A stretch of DNA of 42,407 bases from Plicaturopsis crispa FD-325 SS-3 (lineage: Eukaryota; Basidiomycota; Agaricomycetes; Amylocorticiales; Amylocorticiaceae): assembly GCA_000827205.1 (NCBI GenBank), contig KN832556.1, forward strand, positions 795,325-837,731. The letters are read 5' to 3'. Both the position numbers and the translations under genes were made by a program. Shown in pieces: positions 31,313-42,085 of the stretch (position 1 is its first letter; the number at the start of each line of letters is the position of its first letter). The notes under the pieces are model-generated. The model was not told the origin of the DNA, did no database searches, and was given only the letters and a program-made list of their open reading frames with translations.

Positions 31313-34300
31313 CTACATGGGATCTTTGCCAACGAGTAGAACTGCAAACATGATGTTCTGGTTAAAGCTTGCTTGGTTCTTGACTGGGGACCCCGACTGA
31401 GTGTATCGCGTAACCGTATACCCCACCAGAGCTAACGACTCCGGGCATAGCTCGCCGTCTATTCTAGGCAAACGACGAAGGACAGACTGGAAATCCTGGT
31501 CTATGTCGAAATCCAGGGCCCGACCATCGTAGACAGGAACTTAACAATATAAGGTCAGTCGGCAAATGCATGAAACGTGAATGAGACGGCGACGCACTAG
31601 TATCGGCAATGTACAGGACATGGCGAAACTTAGGTTCTGAGGTGGTCACCGCAGATGTGCTCGGGCGGAAGCCTTTAGTAGGGCTTGACACTGTAAGAGT
31701 AGACGAGTGAGCTAGACATTGCAGTGGGGACGACTGAACAAGAAATACCGTGGTCGTTCTGCGGTACAGAGGCGACAGTGCCGAAACGAAAGCCCCCGCG
31801 ATACAACGGTCCCGTGATCTGGGGCACCCCGAATACCATGCCCAGGGTGCTGCAATAACGTTCGAACTCGTGAATGTGAAATACACCAATGAGAGATTTC
31901 GACTCCTTGCCCTGAGCATTCGGCGGCCCCGGAGACTGGAGCTGAGACTTCTGAACAAACACCAAAGACAGCATGCAAGCTATGGTGTCTGTGCCAAGAA
32001 ACTTTACGACCGAGTGATCGCGCGCGACCGTTAGTATGGCGGGGTCGACTCTAGAAGGGTTGACAAATATGCCACCGTGCGAGAACGCAAACATCTTTTT
32101 CAGGGCCCTACGACAGCGATCAAAAAGCGGTCGAGAAACAAATGGAGTACACCGGTACCTGATATCCGAAGCATCTGACCAATATTCAAACAGGTACAGA
32201 TTGAGGGATGCATCGGAAGTGTCCGAGGAACTGGTGGCCATCTGGGCTAAGCTGCGTACAGGATAAGAAAGCCGCAAAGACGGTAGACGACAATGACATA
32301 CATAAGTTTGGGCAAATCCTTGTACGTTTTTTTGAGATCGGGATCCCAAACGGCGGCGCCCAGAGAAGCAACACCGCAAACGTCAGGGGACGGCAGTCTG
32401 GACGAGAACAGTGGGTAAATAAATATGCAGCTGAATAATTGTATACTCACGATGTAGGTGCCTGTAAATCAGTCAAGTAAACAATAGTATGCGCGCTAAC
32501 ACCTGGAACAAAACTCACAGGCGCCCTACACAATTTGTGGGTAAGCCAATAATGCCTACATATCTGCAACAATGACGAACTCACCGTTTCACAACCCCTT
32601 TCTTAGGCGTGGTTTTGGCATCGACCGTACTATCGTCCGAGCCATCGGCGTCCACCTGAATTCGCCGCCCCTTGCTCCTGCAGACAGTAGAAAGTCTATT
32701 CAGTACTGATGCGTCCGGAGGTCGGGTTACGAGCTTTACCCCGGAGAAGCCATAGGATTTACATCCGATTCACTATCAGACGACACCACTTTCTTCTGTT
32801 TCCCCCTAAACGTATGAAATGATCAGCAGGACAATACGTGTGATTGGGAAAGCGGCAATTATGACAGGACGTACTTTTTCACGGGGGAAACCACGATGTC
32901 GTCGTCGCTGTCGACCGCGACACGACCGGGTTTAAGCCTGCGAACAGCAAGTCAGCGCGTAATCAGCCGCCAAATAATGCGACTTACTTCTTAGACGGCG
33001 ATCGGTCGACCGACGGGATGTCAGCATTGTTATCCACCAGTGTACGGTTAGTGCGACCTCTTGGCACAATGGTCAGATGCCGCTTGCATCAAACTAATAT
33101 GAAGTGGACCAACCGTTTACTGGCGGATGCAGGGGTAGCTTTAACATCCTCATCACTATCTGATACAACCTGCAGCGCAAATGTCGCTGCCCTGAAAGTA
33201 CAAAAGGTAAGCTTGTGAACGATAGCAGTGTTATGATAAATTACTTAGTCACAACCATCCTAGACAGAGGTTTGTCGTCCGAGTCACTATCAGACTCGAC
33301 GACAATTGCCTTCCTGTTCTTCCTACTGAACGAGACCATAAGCATATTGCAAACACCACGAGCAAAGCAACTGACCTCTTCGGCGTCGTGACCACATCTG
33401 TCTTAGCATCCTGGTCGCTGTCGCTCCAGTGCATTTTACTCTTTTTTGCACTAAACGCGGCATATAAGTGTCAACTATTCAAGATGAAAACACAACTCAC
33501 ACTCGCGACACGACTACGGCATCGGATTCACCTCCGTCGTCAGCTGGGCCATTTTTTGCGTCCTGAACAGTTTGCTTGCCGCTGCCCCTACATAGCAGTA
33601 TAAGTTCAGAACCTATGTGCGATAAGATGCACACGCACCTCTTGGAAGGGAAAACAAAGTCGGGCAGACTGTCAGATTCAAGGTCCTCAGCCAGGTCCTC
33701 ATCTTCACCGTCGTCGTCGTCGTCGGACCCAGCGTCAACAGCTTGATCGTCGATGTACTTCCTGGCGGCGACAGACAATTTGCTGCCCCTGCCTCGAGGC
33801 TTAGGCTTAGAAGAAAATACGTCCTCTTCGTCGGAGGTATCGACTACTTTGGCTGACTTCTTGGGCGACCTATAACTATTCTCAGAGCTAATAATCGGTG
33901 AGGAATGAAAACACGGACGCGTTGATGAACACCTCCGGCTTTGGGAGCTTCGCGATGACCTCAGAGGGAACATGATCCCGGACAGTCTTCGGTTTCTTTG
34001 GGCTCGTGCGACTAGACAGTCAGCGGGAGATCAGCAGATAGCACTCGGATATAGATCGGCTCCTACACATCGTCCTGTGACGGCGCCGCAGCAGCATCTT
34101 CTTCCGAGTCCGGTTCAAACCGCCTTTTCCTGTAAACGGAATATCAGACAGAGTAGACTATGCAACGGGGGGATCGTACTTGTCGCCCGTGCGCGGAGTG
34201 GTCGAAGCGGCGGACCTATAATATATACACGTCTAAAAAAGCACATGAGTTATTACAGGTAAACACACGTAGTATTCTTGGTCTTGGGAGGGGTTATTAG

Positions 34301-34653
34301 GGAAGTCTTCGATCCTCTAGATATATTCATCAGATAACAGCGAGCGGCAGTGTATACAATGCAACGCACCCAGGGGCTTCCTCCTCGCCAGACGATACAT
34401 CCACAACTCTGAGCGGGTCGACAATCGTAAGACAAATCGATATTCAACGAGATAACGACGTACTCGGCACTATATCCAGACAACACGTTGGGTCACTGTG
34501 CTAAAGCCGAAATGGGAATATGCTCACGACTTGACAACTTTCTTGGATCCGCGAGGCCTTCCGCGCCTGCTCGACAGTCAGAAAGCGGCCGCCACATTGA
34601 GGAAATAAAAGGAAAACTGACTTAGCATTATTCGCTCTCGTCTTGGGCGGCAT
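31313..34653 (-). CDS. AT-hook protein of 22 exons with acidic SIM-like cassettes
   Basis: Exons, high to low: 34,653-34,622; 34,566-34,528; 34,408-34,370; 34,316-34,269; 34,215-34,180; 34,129-34,067; 34,011-33,934; 33,869-33,639; 33,587-33,501; 33,450-33,376; 33,322-33,245; 33,191-33,114; 33,059-32,988; 32,937-32,875; 32,805-32,740; 32,677-32,585; 32,525-32,519 (7 nt); 32,461-32,451; 32,397-32,302; 32,251-31,749; 31,690-31,577; 31,539-31,313. Total 2,136 nt, 711 residues. The first two exons join to an AT-hook (RGRPRGSKK) that binds minor-groove AT DNA. Exons 3-16 are almost all phase 2-2 cassettes ending in K/R and holding cores such as AIVVESDSDSDD, LQVVSDSDED, KVVSSDSESD and KVVDTSDEED, which resemble SUMO-interacting motifs. 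The last ~245 residues look globular and are unrecognised. Probably a nuclear chromatin scaffold. Some splice choices (exons 6/7, 17/18 and the 37-bp last intron) rest mainly on phase. Confidence 0.7.
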
Positions 34654-34736
34654 AATGAAGACACCAGAAGGTACTGAGAAGCGTACGAGGTGACGAGACA
34701 GAAATCGCACAAGGTATATCACAAATGTCGGCCGAG

Positions 34737-34744
34737 TATTTATA
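34737..34744 (-). promoter_or_regulatory. TATA box of the AT-hook gene
   Basis: TATAAATA on the minus strand, 84-91 bp upstream of the ATG at 34,653: a plausible core promoter position. Confidence 0.5.
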
Positions 34745-35162
34745 CAACGGCGGCTACCATGCACCCTAAAAATGTTAGCGGCCGGCGGTTGAACGGATGA
34801 TAGGTATTCATTATCCATACTTGCGGGTCGGCTGTGTTGCGGCCGACGACAACAATGATAAGATCGAGCACAAGGTTCGCATAATCATACCTTCTGATCA
34901 ACATCACTGATAGCGGTGTATGCGGCTCGCCATCAGATGAACCGCAATCGGCTATATGATCGTTCCAGACAACAACCGGGTAATATATATCGGATTGCGG
35001 GTATATATACGGGAGTCGAGAACGCATTATAAGTATACGGAATAGTCACAAAAAAAACATACGGTCCTCCTACGGGTACGAAGATACCCGCGACAAACGA
35101 GTACCGTGCGCCGAACAAATATAAGCCCGAAACAATCTCACTACGTGCTCGAGGCCACATAC
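34745..35162. promoter_or_regulatory. Divergent promoter region
   Basis: Spacer between the minus-strand AT-hook gene and the plus-strand gene beginning near 35,163. It has AT-rich TATATATA-like words near 34,983-35,010 and a TATAAG at about 35,119. No gene is visible. Confidence 0.4.
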
Positions 35163-36813
35163 ATGGCACAAGAGACACTGACTAACGACCAACTGCACAT
35201 TCATGAAGTGGACATCGGAACATGTTCAGACTCTGAGGCTATGCACAAAGCGCAAGATAAGATCCAAATGGGCGATGGTCTGATACGAATGCGGTCATAC
35301 TCATTGCGAATGACGAATACATGCGGGATCCTGATTCGAATGTATGAACCCATTTACGATCGCAATATATCCATTGACTAACTCGATTTGTACTCCAGAC
35401 GACATCAAAGGGCCCATCGTACGCCTTCCGGAACAGATCGAGATAGATCGAGGGGGGTATGCGTATGGTACGCTAAATCGGCAGGCCACCGCTGTAACCA
35501 GAGCGCAAGGAAGCGGGCCGACAGCTTTTTGGGAGATCGCGAGCGCACCAAACGCGATATTCAAAACCCCAATATTCAAGGCCCCACCGACAGCAGCGAA
35601 GGTCCAACAGAGGTACCCAACAAGAATCATGGACGACGGGCTATACGACACTGCCGCTGCGGGTAAGCGCACAAATCCATGCTCAGTATACATTGACTTA
35701 CATCTCATCCAACAATAGCGGCTGCCTTGAGAATTCTCTCAAGGGAGCGCGCGAATGCGAACTGCAATGCACAACTAGGAACTTTCTCGAAGGTGAGAGC
35801 ATCAACTGCGTAAATACGAAAATACTGACAATGCGTACTGCATCCAGAACGCGGAAGGACTAAGCAAGAGCCAGATAGTTGCGTCTGAGCAACCGTTAAC
35901 TTGGAGCCTCGCGACCCAATCCAACAAAGATGAAGATGTGGAGGAAATCGTGCTGCATACGCAAGGTATTATTGTCAACATGGACTTACCGCCGATCGAC
36001 AAATCCAAAGCGATGTGAGCACTACAGGTTGATCAGTACGATATACACGGGACACTAACATGCTCAACGAAAGGGACGTATCCGCGCGACAACGGAAGTA
36101 CATGAAGCAATCCGTGTCGCTTACTGGATTCGGCGAGGAAGGCTTTCATAACAGCATCGATAGTGTAATCGCCATACACGACACATTCTCCCGACAATTC
36201 AAGGAAGGCGAACTAGAAGCATGGTACCCGTCCACATTCAAAGGACACCCAACGATGGAAATCGCTAACAGATATTTCACACCCTGTGGCCACGGCGGAG
36301 CAACCCTCGATATAATCCCATTCCCATACACAGAAGACCCGCAAGGCACACTCCAATCGCTGACTGGATCGGCGCTAAAACACACTGCAGAGAACTCGGT
36401 AAGTTACTACGAGCGAGTACCGACGTCTAACAAGCAAGTAGCCTCTATTACCTAACTAATGGAGCAAAACTGACCATATACTAGGATGGTTGAAGCTGCG
36501 CCGTACTACTTTCGGGTCGGAGATATAGTCGAGGCACAGATATCCTTCAAAGTAGTTCCTCTGAAAGGCGGGAAGCGCAAGATGCTCATGGTGATGCGCG
36601 CCCTGGCGATCATGGACAGAAAACACAGCAAAGTGAGTGCATCCTGATTGACCGAACAAACATTGCATTAACGGTAAATAGGATGCCAGTGCTCTGCGAG
36701 CGAGAAGTTCCATACGCCCACCGATCCTGACCATGAAGCGCAAAATTGGATACTTCGACGTCGACGAAGAGGTTGGGAAGACTAGAGCCGAAATCGAACG
36801 CATGGTGGTGTAA
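35163..36813 (+). CDS. Unrecognised multi-exon protein
   Basis: The supported exons are 35,399-35,662, 35,719-35,792, 35,848-36,014, 36,074-36,424, 36,485-36,632 and 36,682-36,813; they join in phase and end at TAA, giving 378 residues. The 5' part is uncertain: an ATG at 35,163 and coding-like pieces (SDTNAVILIANDEYMRD) precede a good 57-bp intron (35,342-35,398), but the phase does not close, so I may be missing a small exon or the copy may be damaged. The intron at 36,425 uses a weak GTCTAA donor. No known catalytic motif is evident. The best-ordered stretch is YFRVGDIVEAQISFKVVPLKG ending in an acidic, basic-flanked tail; FTPCGHGGATLDIIPF precedes it. It ends 49 bp from the convergent MYND gene. 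I infer a beta-rich domain near the C-terminus; its function is unknown. Confidence 0.5.
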
Positions 36814-36862
36814 ATACAGTACAGGAATCGACTCAAGCACATGCAATTGAAAAGAGTCGAGT

Positions 36863-37686
36863 CTATTCTAAATTGACAGGAGAATTGAAAAGGGTGGTTA
36901 GCGCGAAACGCGAAGGTAACAAAAAATACGCACTGTTCAGGCCATTCAACGTACGGGCCAAAGTCTTGATCCTATTGTCCTTCCACACCTCTTGATCGGC
37001 AGGGAGTTCGCCCGCCTCGCGCCGCATAAGTTCCAATTCCTTTGAAAGTAGACCGTCGAACACGCTGTACGTCCTTACCCGCACCCCTCTCTCTTCGTAC
37101 ACAACGGCTGCATGGACCGTCACATTGTCCTCGCCTTCATCCGGTATGGTCCCGAGCAAAGGCTGGGGGTAGATGTCAAGGACCTGCCAACATACGCGTC
37201 AGGCAGGCACATTGCACATGACGTATACAAGTCCACAAAACCCACCGTAAAACGTTTATGCCGCGCAATAGGCACAGGGTTATACGCAAGGTCCACCCGC
37301 ACTGTCCTACGTCGCAACTTATCCGGATTGTCCACTGCTCGGATAATGTGGAGGGTCAATATGGCAAACTGTGAAAAATATCAGGAAGGGAGCAGGTAAA
37401 GAGAATGGACACATACCAGGTGATCATAGTAGCACCAGAACACATCCAAATCCCCCCACAATATTTTTTTATCATCGGAAGATTCAGCAATCTCATCGGC
37501 GAGCATACGGCAACGTCTTTTATGGGATGCCCTGTCGGCCCTCTGACAGGATTTGCTCTGCACAATTGTCAATACTGCACGATTACAACCTAAAATACTT
37601 ACGCAGTACACGACAAACCAACAGCCTAAACAGCGATAGAGCTTACGATCGTCCTCTTGCACTCCACACCGATGACACACGCGCAT
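36863..37686 (-). CDS. MYND-finger protein, copy 1
   Basis: Exons 37,686-37,603, 37,557-37,417, 37,368-37,246 and 37,183-36,863; 222 residues, all introns phase 0. The N-terminal MYND zinc finger spans the first intron: CHRCGV, YRCLGCWFVVYC, then SKSCQRADRASHKRRC, with the full C-x2-C, C-x2-C, C-x3-C, H-x3-C ligand set. MYND fingers bind proline-rich partner peptides, often in chromatin regulators. The rest (WCYYDHL, FAILTLHIIRA, LRRRTVRVDL, KRFT) is shared with the second copy at 40,242 but is otherwise unrecognised; no SET domain accompanies it. The start is fixed by the finger beginning only three residues after the methionine, as in the other copy. Confidence 0.78.
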
Positions 37687-38359
37687 GGCGAGCACGACTG
37701 CGGTACGCTGTCAGGGCGGTTAGGATGTTGGAATGCACAGCGGAAAAAATCAGCCCGACCAAGGTAGGCAACAAGCAAAAGTCGACTAGCGGAGTACTAG
37801 AGCACAAGACATAACTCCACCACAGCGGCTGAGTAGCCCCTGTAAAGCGGATACTACATTCGGATGCACAGGATCGGCCGAATGAAACAACTGCGCGGAT
37901 TGTGAAAACAGATACCATATTTGGGCAACCGCGCGTAGATACGTAAAACCTGATGACCTTATAAGCAACTTCGGATGCGGATACCCGAAGGGCGACGTGC
38001 ACAGCCGAATATAATCAGAGGAGCCGAGCGGATACTACTTATGGCAGTCATTTTGGTCACAATGTCTCGCATACAATGCCCTAGTGTAGACTATCCAGAT
38101 AATTCGGCGATCTTACTTTGCTTGTGGAGACCAGCCGCCGCAGTCTGCACATCATACTAGTCCATCGATGTAGAATTCAGGCCACGGCTATACATGTCAG
38201 GGCTGGCTACGATTGTCGAAGCTATCGACGTTAGCATGTGAAAACCGCACACTGGTGACATGTTCAATCATGAATCCTCATCATTTAACTTATTACATAA
38301 CACTTTCGTAGGGCATACGAATTTTTGGACATTGCGTGTCCACCTAACCACAACATAAC
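37687..38359. promoter_or_regulatory. Divergent spacer with GGATAC words
   Basis: No gene. Holds GCGGATACCCG near 37,977 and the phrase GATACCATATTTGGGCAACCGC (37,912-37,933), whose near copy is in the spacer at about 39,740-39,760. It lies between MYND copy 1 (minus) and the two-half protein (plus), so it should contain both promoters. Confidence 0.5.
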
Positions 38360-39437
38360 ATGGAAGCCAACCAGCCCACCGTGAGCGAGCAGCCCATGCG
38401 TCTGTACTAACATCGATCCCACTGACATACGCAATAACAGCCCAAAGAATTCGGCGCTATATTGATTTCCGACCGGACATCTTTCGTCAAAGTGTCATCT
38501 GTCTGGTACCCTATAGACAGAGGTTTCAGCGTACCCGACGTTTTCGAGCACCTGGGACACAACGTATCGGTGATGACCCATCAAGTCGCGCTCCAGGACG
38601 AGGTCCAACCGACCAAAGCTGTCACTTACCGCGTGTATTACAACCGCGACGATACCGTGACGCCAATTGTACTGTTCGGAGAGGACGAACGCTGGCCGGG
38701 CAAAATGCTCGTATTTCGCCTCGGTGTTGCAGACTCCGATTTGGAGAGTGTGCAGCCTTACGACAAAAACAATGCCAATATATGTGCAGCACGGTAAGCC
38801 GTCATCTACTGCGTGGTTGGATATTACTGTTAACATGAGCATATTACAGGATTCCTTTCCTGTGGGAACAAGGCAAAGACATTGACGACGCTATTTTTAC
38901 TAGGCCCCCCTTTCGATTTTACGAACCACCCAAGGTATGTTGACCGCATTCCCCCCGGTCATCCGCTCAATCAAAAGCAGGTCGTCGAAGTCAGGGCTTT
39001 GCTCATTTCAGACGAGAGGACGTACATCACGGTTCCTACTACAGTGTTCTCCATCGATAATGGCATAGCCATCCCCGATCTCTCTGCTTGGCTCAACACT
39101 GGCACAAGGATCCTCACCGATAGGTACACCCGCGAGGGGGTACAGTTCACTCTCTACTCGTGCAGATGCAACGGAGAAAACATGGTCACTAGCCTTAATG
39201 TGGGACCTGTGAGCGGCCTGTCGGTTCCCGTGCAAATGGTCGCGTTCAGGACCAACATCACTGGTTCTTTGTTACTACCTCTCAGAGTGGAGGACGCGAG
39301 ACTCGTCAATGAATGTGTCAACTGGTATGTCGTTTTCTGCCTAGATTGTTCATCTGTCTGATACAGAAATCAGGTACCTAGAAGAACAGGGGCAGGCGAT
39401 CGAGGCAATGCAAGGGGCAGTCATGGACGAGATCTAG
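38360..39437 (+). CDS. Protein with two related halves
   Basis: Exons 38,360-38,380, 38,441-38,793, 38,850-38,934, 38,981-39,324 and 39,374-39,437; 288 residues, phase kept. The first exon is only seven codons (MEANQPT). The second and fourth exons each encode a domain of about 115 residues with the same opening: AILISDRTSFVKV ... IDRGFSVPDVFEHL and ALLISDERTYITV ... IDNGIAIPDLSAWL. Both continue with comparable beta-strand-like segments. This points to an old internal duplication of one exon-sized domain. No known family, catalytic residues, signal peptide or membrane segment is seen. It sits between two MYND paralogs; a link to them is not shown. Confidence 0.68.
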
Positions 39438-40241
39438 TCAGAACAAGGGACGGCAGAATGGCCCATGTACATCATAACCCCAAATATTTAGTCACATATC
39501 CCTGCACAAACTTTGCCGATGCTCGGCCGAGCGGTCAAAAACAAGCAAATAAATATTCCAGAATAGCGGATACTGACTTTGGGGAACCGTGATGGAACGA
39601 TGATGTCATGTGGACGTCTGACAGTGCAAGACACCAGATGTTGACGTCATACGTGATTGCGGATACCAATGCTTATAAATCAATCCACAATGCAGCCGCA
39701 ACTGCGTGGGTTTTGACAAAACCAGTGGAAAGTCCGCACCACGGATACTGCATTTGGGCAACCGCATCGATCAATAACCCACGCGCAATCTCATATGTTA
39801 CAGATTTTGGACCGTTTTAGTATGTAGCCGTATAGAGATAGAACCAAAGCGGGATAGCGAAAAAGAAGAATGCCCTCGAGTGCACTGTTGCTGCCGATGA
39901 TGTAGGCGTGTCGTTCGGCGAGGCAGGCAATCGCAATGGGAGTGTAACGCCCTGGCATAATCAACAGAGACGATATCTGAATCAGCTTTATCTCGATCAG
40001 CTTATTGATATACCCATCGTCGGCGAAATCAGGACGGAGGTGCTCGTCTTCAATATTTTCGAAAGCATAAATATATCCATACACGCAAGACCCAAGATAA
40101 CAATCGATGACATAGAGGAAGAAGTGAATGGTGGGAAGGGAGAGTTTACAAGAATGTGAATTCAGTGTACACAGAGTGACCGTCAAATACGACCAAGGAA
40201 AACGGGTGAGACGATAAAAACATAATAACGAAAGACACACG
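39438..40241. other. Spacer without supported gene
   Basis: Contains TGACGTCA at 39,642-39,649, a TTGCGGATACC word, and a diverged copy of the ATTTGGGCAACCGC phrase found near 37,920. A plus-strand frame of 83 codons (39,908-40,159) and a longer minus-strand frame opposite it lack ATG starts and known motifs, so I do not call either. Confidence 0.45.
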
Positions 40242-40999
40242 TTAAGGTTGGTTCAGGCGATATAACATGCGGGACAATGTCGTCATCCTATTAATCCTCC
40301 AAGCCTCTTGGTCGGCAGGAGAATCGCCCGCCTCGAGACGCATGAGGTCTGATTCTTGCGCAAGCAGACCGGAGAAGTCGCTGTATGTCCTGGCCCGAGC
40401 ATCTCGCGGTTCGTACACACAACCCGCGTAGACCGTAACACGATCCTCGCCTTCAGCCGGCGGCGCGGCCAATGGCATAGGGTGGAAACCCACGACCTAC
40501 GGACGCGTGCGTCAGGAACATAGCGCGCACAACACACGAGACCCCAAAGCACGCACCGTAAATCTTTTACGCCGTGAAAGTGGTCTGAAGTCGTATTCTA
40601 GATCCACCCGCATGGATCGACGTCTCAATACGTCCGGATGTTCCAACGCTCCGATGGCGTGTATTGTCAAGATCGCAAACTGTCACAAAGATCAGTGACA
40701 GGCAAAGAAGAAAGCAGTAGGCCAGATACCAGATGGTCGTAACAACTCCAGAATGCCTTCAGAGCATCCAGCAATGCTCTTGAATCCTCGATCGTATCAT
40801 TTATCTGGGAGGCGAGCAAACTACACCTCGTTTTGTGCGATTCCCTGTCGGCCCTCTGACAGGATTTGCTCTGCATAACTGTCAACAAAGCACTGGGACA
40901 AGCTTAGGCACGTACACAATAGACTACAAACCAACAGCCTAAGCAGCGATACAGTTTACAATCAACCTCCCGCGCACCACAGGCTTCGCATGAGCGCAT
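40242..40999 (-). CDS. MYND-finger protein, copy 2
   Basis: Exons 40,999-40,916, 40,870-40,730, 40,679-40,557 and 40,496-40,242; 200 residues. Exons 1-3 have exactly the lengths of copy 1 (84, 141 and 123 nt), and all introns are phase 0; only the last exon is shorter. MYND ligands are intact: CEACGA, YRCLGCWFVVYC, SKSCQRADRESHKTRC. Shared body motifs are WSCYDHL, FAILTIHAI, LRRRSMRVDL, KRFT and RTYSDFSGLL. Intron sequences and the last exon are clearly diverged while the exon frame is preserved, so both copies look functional. Confidence 0.78.
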
Positions 41000-42018
41000 A
41001 TAAAGGAAGGCGACTGAGAGTAGATTGAAATAATAGTGAACAACAAGACACGCCGAACCGAAGGGGCCACTGGATGGAAGTCGACAAGAGGGAGACTCAA
41101 GAAACGAATACGACCGAGCGGCCGAAGTGGGGTTGACAGACTTGGGAAAACCCTCACAAACAACGTCACCAGACCGACACCGCACATTACATAACCATCC
41201 TATTCTGCGCAGAAACAATGTCAACACTGTACAACTGAAAAATAAAGGTATCGAGTTTCAATACCATACATTTTATTGGCATGTACTACCCGCCGAGAGT
41301 CATCCATGCGCACATGCGACCTTTGGATGGAATCCGCGAATGATATCAATCCGCGGGTTCATCACAACCGATTAAATGGCCATCCGCAAACGAACGATCT
41401 CCGTCTATTATTACATAGGATACATTCCCCGCGCGTGCATTATAAGTTAGGCGCTGATTTGATCTGCAGTCCAAGAGCAACCGAACCTACGTCCGGACAA
41501 AATCTACAGTCAACATACAGCGAGTATTAGATACAGGTAATATATGCACATATGATGCACGAACCACGACCATGGATATAAACGCGCAAGCCTACACCAT
41601 CTCCGATTATGACCAGGCCGCCATCTCGGTTGTGAATGGGTAGGGGACGGATATACTCAAGAAAGGGTACTATTGACGGAATCAAAAAGTAACCACCTAC
41701 GAGCAATGGACACTAACACCCACATCGCACAGAATCGCATCAATGGCAATGCTAATACTAACTGCGGCAAAGAAGACACCAACGGGATTCGAACCATCGA
41801 CCTTTCAGCGTTTCCGGCAATCGTATGGTTCAGTTCAAGGCATACAATGGCAATGTATGGTTCGAATTTTTCATTAGGTGGTTCGCTAGAAAGGTTAAGC
41901 GGTTCAACTCGAGTATTACAACTTTGTAATGGTTCAATTTTGAGACTACAAAATAATTTTCCCACGGCATGCAAGGTTCAACGTTGCAACTTTTTTTTTC
42001 GCCGCGAAAGTCCCAGTA
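41000..42018. other. Spacer with GGTTCAA words and A-run
   Basis: The region just above 41,000 is leader or promoter of MYND copy 2. Farther right, an ATG at 41,572 opens 23 protein-like codons (MDINAQAYTISDY...), ending at a possible GTAGGG donor, perhaps an orphan first exon. From 41,785 to 41,985 the words GGTTCAA, GGTTCGAA and their complements recur, and the minus strand has a run of nine A at 41,991-41,999. Probably degraded retroelement sequence. Confidence 0.35.
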
Positions 42019-42023
42019 AATAA

Positions 42024-42053
42024 ACGAGTACCCTTAGTAAACTAAGGACTCGT
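42024..42053. other. Hairpin shared with left window edge
   Basis: Arms ACGAGT-CCTTAG and CTAAGG-ACTCGT pair over 12 bp, with a 2-nt AC bulge in one arm and a 4-nt loop TAAA. A second, imperfect inverted repeat (CGACC ... GGTCG) lies at about 42,063-42,080. Both follow the gag stop codon, so they could be part of an LTR or a 3' processing structure. One arm matches 657-671. Confidence 0.6.
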
Positions 42054-42085
42054 AAAAGGCCTCGACCTTTCCTTTGGTCGGGTCC

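Noticed and set aside
31675-32379. Separate minus-strand gene starting at 32,241
   Set aside because: An exon at 32,397-32,302 joins it in phase to the cassette exons upstream, so it is the C-terminal part of the AT-hook gene.
39791-40240. Minus-strand frame of about 149 codons
   Set aside because: No ATG in a useful position, no motifs, and a comparable frame lies on the other strand; probably chance in an AT-rich spacer.
41775-41815. tRNA-like T-arm (GGTTCGAATCC on the minus strand)
   Set aside because: The stem beyond the first two pairs does not form, no acceptor or anticodon stem can be folded around it, and GGTTCRA words recur over the whole stretch as a repeat.
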